Assembly (NCBI GenBank): GCA_023231475.1
Contig: JALJEE010000744.1
Coordinates: forward strand, 1 to 23,983
DNA from: Seison nebaliae
Lineage: Eukaryota; Rotifera; Pararotatoria; Seisonacea; Seisonidae
DNA: 23,983 nucleotides
Direction: 5' to 3'
Shown: in pieces, positions 19,020 to 23,983 of the stretch
How the letters are laid out: each line of letters starts with the position of its first letter
Position numbering within the stretch: the stretch's first letter is position 1
The notes under the pieces: model-generated
What the model was told of the DNA's origin: nothing
Databases searched by the model: none
The model's input: the letters and a program-made list of their open reading frames with translations, nothing else
Translations under genes and position numbers: made by a program

Positions 19020-20945
19020 CTATAACGAAAACTGTTGACGGGTAGGTCTTCTAATCGGATTTATTAACTGTCGTAATTTTTGTCCCAAGTCAACGTAATT
19101 CTTTGTAATTTCCCATGCAGTTTGACAAATATAATTATCAGAGATAAATGGATCTAATTGGAAAAATTCACGAATATTATTTATCTCAATAATATAATCA
19201 TTGTCGATCAACCACCAACGATTACCATCTAAAGATTTAAACGCACCTATAACATGACCAGTATTTTGTATTATATTCTTATGTGTAATGTTAATTAGAT
19301 ATTTCTCATCTTTTATCACTTCTATATTCTGTAATTTGACTAATGTTTCATTATAAACTATTTCCATCAGTTTAGACTCTAATGGTTTCCTAAATAGTTC
19401 CTGTTGATTAGAATTCAGTTTTTCATATTTTCCTGCTAATTTGGTATGATTTATAAATATATTGAATAGTTGTCGCAGTCGTCGATTGATGTAAATTATT
19501 GTATCATTTGTGAGATAGTTTGGAGGTATTTCAATATTTTGAAGTTCGACAGTCATATCATCATTGCACAAGCCAATTCCATATAAAGTGTATTTCTGTG
19601 GTCGATTAAGATTTGAAGTAGTTTGAAATAAATCTTGTTCACAGGGTTCATCTTCACACCAGAATGCTTTTGGAAATGGTAATATTGTTCGGAAAAAGTC
19701 GATAAAAATATCCTGATAATTATTCCAATCACCAATATTTTCCAGTTCGATATTTTCTACTAATTTTTCTATAACGAATGAACTTTGGTCTAACATATCA
19801 CTCATAGTGAATATACTTGGTGATAGTAGAAATGGTATTTTCTCACTCAGATATTCATTATATAATTGTTCGAATATCACAACATTAGGTAATCCGTTTA
19901 AGGAAAAAATTCTTTCTAAATTTTCGTTGAATTTTGGAGAAATTACATTTAGCCGATCTTGAGGTAAGGGTAATCGAGTAAATTGGTCCAAAGTGTATAA
20001 ATCTAAATTTTCCGGAAAAACTAAATCGTCTTGAGGTACTAAATTATTGTGTATAATAAGTACTTTTGTTTGAGGGAAATACATTCCAACTTCGTCGTCA
20101 TATTTTCCAGGAAATCGTAATAAAGAATTTTGAAAGTACTTGAACGCATTATCAGTGTTGTCAAATTGAATCCCTACAACTTCATGTTCATGTGTCGCTC
20201 CCTCACCCAAATAGAGAAGATCAGTAAATAAACTAATTATTGGAACGATTGAATATTTTATTTGAAAATTTTCCATCGTCCGATAAAGATGTTCATATTC
20301 TCCAAAAACATTTTTATAACATTTTTCCATTTGGCAACTCATAAAGTTCTTTAATTCCTTCCATAAACCAGATAAAGAAGAAGCTGATGGAGAAGAAATT
20401 TCGGGATTTCTTGGAAATTTTTCTTTTCTCGTAGATAATGATAATCTTCTTTTTTCCATCCAGTTTGGTTCACGTTGCTTTGCAGCAAGTAATTGGTATG
20501 TATATTGAAATATAATACTTCCGTTTTGACACAGTTTATCTGATGTCGCATTACGACATCCTAATGAGTAAGTATGGTTTTGGCAATTTAAACCACTACC
20601 ATTCATCGAGGAAAAGGACATCATCGCCATAACTTCATGGGTAAAAACTACATGTTCAAAATTGGCAGGAAACTTTTTTCTATTTAAAGTGGTTGCACTA
20701 TTCAATTTATTGACGACATTACATGCTTCCTCCGTACAATAATTCATATTATATAATAAAGTCATTAATGTCGGTGATGAAAGAAAAAACTGGAGAGCTG
20801 TAATAGAGAAACAAACACCGATCTCATTATTTAACGTATAAGGAGGTTGTTCATAGGGATCTCTTAATATATTAAGTGCTGGAGATTTTACAAATGTTTC
20901 AGTTTTATCGGGTGTATCAAAATCAAATTTGTTTGATAAATTCAT
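19020..20945 (-). CDS. Intronless, highly divergent ubiquitin-specific protease-like protein (C19 fold suspected)
   Basis: This is one frame of 641 residues from an ATG. Two blocks match the catalytic boxes of USP deubiquitinases. Near the N-terminus NNEIGVCFSITALQFF (39-54) resembles the Cys box N-x-G-N-T-C-Y-x-N-x-x-L-Q, with Cys45 as candidate nucleophile and Asn40 at the oxyanion position. Near the C-terminus TGHVIGAFKSLDGNRWWLID (562-581) resembles the His box G-H-Y-x-x-Y-x-x-x-x-x-x-W-Y-x-F-D-D, with His564 and Asp581 or Asp583 as candidates. The 500-residue gap fits a USP fingers-and-palm region, but I recognise no family there; several paired cysteines occur (CQMEKC, CEDEPC). No signal peptide or membrane segment is evident. 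USPs remove ubiquitin from proteins; activity here is inferred from motifs only. The gene stands alone in a gene-poor block near repeats, so an origin by retroposition or transfer is possible but unproven. Confidence 0.6.
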   Translation of the reverse strand: MNLSNKFDFDTPDKTETFVKSPALNILRDPYEQPPYTLNNEIGVCFSITALQFFLSSPTLMTLLYNMNYCTEEACNVVNKLNSATTLNRKKFPANFEHVVFTHEVMAMMSFSSMNGSGLNCQNHTYSLGCRNATSDKLCQNGSIIFQYTYQLLAAKQREPNWMEKRRLSLSTRKEKFPRNPEISSPSASSLSGLWKELKNFMSCQMEKCYKNVFGEYEHLYRTMENFQIKYSIVPIISLFTDLLYLGEGATHEHEVVGIQFDNTDNAFKYFQNSLLRFPGKYDDEVGMYFPQTKVLIIHNNLVPQDDLVFPENLDLYTLDQFTRLPLPQDRLNVISPKFNENLERIFSLNGLPNVVIFEQLYNEYLSEKIPFLLSPSIFTMSDMLDQSSFVIEKLVENIELENIGDWNNYQDIFIDFFRTILPFPKAFWCEDEPCEQDLFQTTSNLNRPQKYTLYGIGLCNDDMTVELQNIEIPPNYLTNDTIIYINRRLRQLFNIFINHTKLAGKYEKLNSNQQELFRKPLESKLMEIVYNETLVKLQNIEVIKDEKYLINITHKNIIQNTGHVIGAFKSLDGNRWWLIDNDYIIEINNIREFFQLDPFISDNYICQTAWEITKNYVDLGQKLRQLINPIRRPTRQQFSL

Positions 20946-21275
20946 ATTAGTTAACAGCTAAAATTATGCTAAATTGTAAATTCTACAATGAAGTTCGCAA
21001 TTCTGTTAGTATTAAAAAAAGGAAATATGAATGGTTAAATAAATATAGTTAACATAAACGTTAGATACAAAAAGAAAAAGCAAAAATTAACTCAACTTAA
21101 ACTACATCGTATTATATCTTTTTGCTAAATTTTCTCCAAGAACCACACTTTCATTGTGACTTGACAAAGTGAAACAGAAGATGGGAAGATTATTCGGCAA
21201 CATCTGAAAAAAAATGGTACTTATTCGATTGAATTGTGGTATATTATATTTGTCGTGGGGTCTATATGTGTATGT
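20946..21275. other. Intergenic: upstream of the USP-like gene
   Basis: This 330-nt AT-rich spacer should hold the promoter of the minus-strand USP-like gene and the upstream flank of tRNA-Thr. I see no coding region and no clear promoter element. Confidence 0.5.
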
Positions 21276-21348
21276 GGTCCTGTGGCTTAGCGGTTAAAGC
21301 GCCTGTCTAGTAAACAGGAGATCGTGAGTTCAAATCTCGCCAGGACCT
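21276..21348 (+). tRNA. tRNA-Thr (anticodon AGT)
   Basis: This is a 73-nt intron-free cloverleaf. The acceptor stem pairs GGTCCTG with CAGGACC perfectly. The anticodon stem is CCTGT/ACAGG around the loop CTAGTAA, giving anticodon AGT, read as IGU for ACU, ACC and ACA Thr codons. The D arm is GGCTTAGCGGTTAAAGC, and the T loop TTCAAAT lies in a GTGAG/CTCGC stem with one G-U pair. The discriminator is T and no CCA is encoded. Four more Ts follow directly, a minimal Pol III terminator. Confidence 0.97.
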
Positions 21349-21454
21349 TTTTAATATTATTGTGATAATTATACTCATATTAATTCTGTCCACTTTCAAA
21401 AGGTTTTTCATTATTTTCTTCAAAATTGATATCATCACCATTTTAAGGTTCCAA

Positions 21455-21600
21455 ATAATTTAGTGGTATTTTTATTACGCAAAAAAATAATTTTTTAAAG
21501 AACTGGATAAATATACGACAGAAATATTAAATAAAAGAAACAAAGGAAATTTTCACTTACCAAAAAGCCGACAAACAGAAAAAATATAATATTTGGTAAC
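21455..21600 (+). repeat. Diverged direct repeat, copy A
   Basis: This roughly 145-nt stretch aligns with the window end. Shared landmarks, in the same order, are TATTTTTATTACGCAA (exact 16-mer), a TACGA/GAAATA/TAAATA block, an AAAACAGAA-like block and a final GTAATAT/ATAATAT block. Identity falls off between the landmarks. Simple AT richness alone would not keep the order of landmarks. Copy A begins about 107 nt after tRNA-Thr. Confidence 0.5.
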
Positions 21601-22440
21601 AAAATGAGTTCAGTTCTGCGAAGTATGGATGGATAGGCCAGAAAGTGTTTTCATTTGATCATATGGTATAAAGTTACGATTCATGATGTTAGTTTGTTAC
21701 GGATGATATTTAGGTTTATTGTTTTATTGTCTCCATCATATGTTTATTGAGTGCTGAAAGAACTCTATATCTGATTAGGTGGCATCAATAAATATAATGT
21801 TGCGCAATATAGAAGTATTCCTATACACTCTACCTCCTCGGAAATGATAACGAACTGATGATAAATGAGTTGGGATAACTAAAATGATGAATCCTTCCAA
21901 TTCTTGCACCATAATTTCTCTTGTTTTTCATATAGTATCAATGAGACTTCGCTATTTTACGGTAATGGTCACTGTCCATTTCTAATAATGACCAGTATGC
22001 AATCGTCCTGATACAAAAAATTTGGTTAATTTGTTAAAATTTAATTTTTATAAACATTTTGGTGTTTTATCTGATTATGTTAGCTGGAATCAAAATCCTA
22101 ATGCATCTTCTACTTCTCAATCTGTTTGGTTCATCAATTTGTTTTTCAATGAAATTTCTTTTTCGAAATGAAATCTGGAGAATAGACTGGTCTGATATTC
22201 TCTTATGGAGACCAAGCACAATGTAGTATATTTTGGATGATCGTTACATACTAATGCATGATCGATCGACCATTATGCACTTCCATTAACTTTCTGCATT
22301 ATGATAATTAAACGAACCGTTTCTGAGTTTTTTCATAATCCTGTATGTTGAAGGAAACACGTTTGTATTTGGTGATTCTCCTATATATTCCAATTGATCA
22401 TATTTCGGAATTGATTCCGTCGTTCATTAAACTTGTAGTT

Positions 22441-22516
22441 GGTCACATAATCCTTAAAGATCGAATCTCATATCATGCACTTTCAAGATTTCCAGGTTTG
22501 GATCCTGTGGTGGTCG
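22441..22516 (+). pseudogene. Decayed tRNA-Arg-like sequence (tRNA relic or SINE head)
   Basis: The last 33 nt (AGATTTCCAGGTTTGGATCC then TGTGGTGGTCG) closely follow the 3' half of the tRNA-Arg(ACG) genes at the start of the window. The element begins GGTCAC, which can still pair with GTGGTC at the 3' end, and the total length is 76 nt against 73. The D arm and anticodon arm are not recognisable and the B-box equivalent (GGTTTGGATCC) has three changes. It is a relic, not a functional tRNA. Confidence 0.45.
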
Positions 22517-23842
22517 TAGGAAAGAACGATAGATTTAACGCGAAGGAATGAACCAAAGAAAAGAAACTTAATACGTAAAAACTGTTTATTAATTATAAAA
22601 CGTCAAAACATTCTAGTTATACTGGACCGAATGAATTCTGCTTTTCCAATTCATTCGATTTTGACAATGAGCAAAAATATTGCTTGAAACATTTTTTTTA
22701 AAGGATTGAATAACAAATTGAAGACATACTGGAAATCAGTGTGTTTCACAGATAATTACTATCATTATTAGTAATTGGAACAGAAATGATTATACGAATG
22801 AACGAAATCTCAAGCTAGTTAAATTATAGAGATTGAAAAACAAGAAATTCAACAACAGCGAAAACATCGCAAAAATATTCATCGTTAGCTATGATATTGA
22901 AAAGGATATTCAAAAGTTGTATCCAATGTAGAAACAAATGGCCAAAGCACAAAGCTCAACACTAATGGTCGTCGATTTTTTGAAGGCACACCAGAGATTG
23001 TTTGTACAAGTTTCATGGCAACGCTTTGACATTCAACCACGAGTCTTATTAAAAGTCCAAAAAAATTATTCGTATAAAATGAAAAAGGACGTCAAAAATC
23101 ATTTTCATGACAGGCTTATTACTGCATATCTTCCTTCCCATCCGTCATATGTTTGGATGATAATCATTCCCCCAATTCATGGCCATTTTCTTTTCCAACT
23201 TATTACTTCGCTGAATACTTCTGTTACTTATGTTTTCATAAAAATTTATTCTTATGTTGAACCATAATTTGTATATTTTTGGTCTTCGCTAACTGGAATT
23301 TTTCTGATGAATGATATGGTGGAGATCGAGATGTACCTGCATTATTAGACAATTATAGTGCCAGTGATCGTGGGTCGCTTTTCCAGACATATTTTTAAGG
23401 CCTTTCATATTATGAATTCTTCAGGTTTTTTATCTAATGTTATCGAAATTTAAATTTTCTTGCTACTATTCAGGATTCCAGGAATTTCTTTTAATCAGAC
23501 GACTTCTGTGAATTCGACAAAACTGGTTACTACTAGAAGGAGTGGCTGTTTTTTTGTTTTAGATGAGTGAGTCTTTAAAATCTAATATTATGCAACGGAA
23601 AAAAATTTTCACCAAAAATAAATAAGGAATTCAGGTCTAAGTTTTAGAGGAAGGTAAGGCAATTTATGACGAAGTTTTAAAATCGATTAGCAAATTCCAA
23701 AATGAATAATGAATTTGGTTAATAATGGAATCATAGTTTCTTATGAACGGTTTTCTGCCCAGTTTCAAAAGAATATATTGCAGAACAGTGACTACATACA
23801 TTTACAATTACAGGAAATAAAAAAATTTAAATAATTTTATTG

Positions 23843-23983
23843 ATAATTTAATGATATTTTTATTACGCAACAAAAATTATTGAATAACAAAATATAGATA
23901 ATTTTACGAAGGAAATACTAAATAGAAAGGATGTGAATTAGGAAAAACAGAATATAAGGCAAAAGAAATGTAATATCGGATAA
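23843..23983 (+). repeat. Diverged direct repeat, copy B (runs to window end)
   Basis: This is the partner of copy A, in the same orientation and about 2.39 kb away. It starts ATAATTTA, continues through the exact TATTTTTATTACGCAA block and is cut by the end of the window, so the true end of the repeat is not visible. Confidence 0.5.

Larger units (their letters stand above)
21349..23983. other. Gene-free 3' end of window with decayed repeats
   Basis: I find no supported protein gene here. The longest frame (22938-23267, 109 codons, plus) has no recognisable motif and is within what chance gives in this composition. The stretch contains a decayed tRNA-Arg-like sequence at 22441-22516 and the two arms of a diverged direct repeat at 21455-21600 and 23843-23983. 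It looks like old repetitive or relic DNA. Confidence 0.5.

Noticed and set aside
22938-23267. 109-codon plus-strand frame
   Set aside because: I considered a transposase fragment on either strand but found no DDE or helix-turn-helix pattern. By my rough estimate about one frame of this length is expected by chance in a window of this size and composition.
1-23983. CRISPR arrays, bacterial operons, phage or insertion-sequence structures
   Set aside because: No regularly spaced repeats, ribosome binding sites or terminal inverted repeats with a transposase were seen. Split genes and Pol III tRNAs show a eukaryotic nuclear genome.

Overview
The window is eukaryotic nuclear DNA from an animal. 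It is strongly AT-rich and has no operon-style bacterial genes. Genes recognisable from sequence are an ephrin-like ligand, the chaperonin subunit CCT8, Mediator subunit MED10, the mitochondrial factor DMAC2L/ATP5S and a membrane M1 aminopeptidase. It also carries intron-free Pol III tRNA genes. All spliceable introns I could place are 43 to 69 nt with GT-AG ends, and several neighbours are only 35 to 300 nt apart. That points to a compact metazoan genome. Asn/Ser/His/Gln-rich low-complexity tails together with tiny introns would suit an acariform mite or similar small arthropod, but that placement is inference.

Layout. 1-1,300: three identical tRNA-Arg(ACG) genes on the plus strand. 1,300-4,970: 3.7 kb without a convincing gene, possibly regulatory for the next gene. 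4,974-5,870: a two-exon divergent ephrin with a very basic insertion. 6,356-8,053: intronless CCT8. 8,294-11,574: a dense cluster holding a small possibly N-myristoylated protein (minus), a MED10 with a long acidic tail (plus), a 65-residue unknown (minus), DMAC2L (minus) and a single-pass membrane protein with poly-Gln/His (minus). 11,881-16,043: a 14-exon M1 aminopeptidase on the minus strand, about 1,167 residues, with complete GAMEN and zinc motifs. 16,044-19,019: gene-free. 19,020-20,945: an intronless 641-residue minus-strand protein that keeps Cys-box and His-box signatures of ubiquitin-specific proteases but is otherwise unrecognised. 21,276-21,348: tRNA-Thr(AGT). From there to the end: no supported gene, a decayed tRNA-Arg-like element and a diverged direct repeat.

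The genes do not form one pathway. They are mainly housekeeping functions (protein folding, transcription, mitochondrial assembly, translation) plus two cell-surface proteins. The entries most likely to be new are the lone USP-like protein in a gene-poor, repeat-bearing block and the ephrin with a Lys/Arg-rich insertion carrying a furin-type site.
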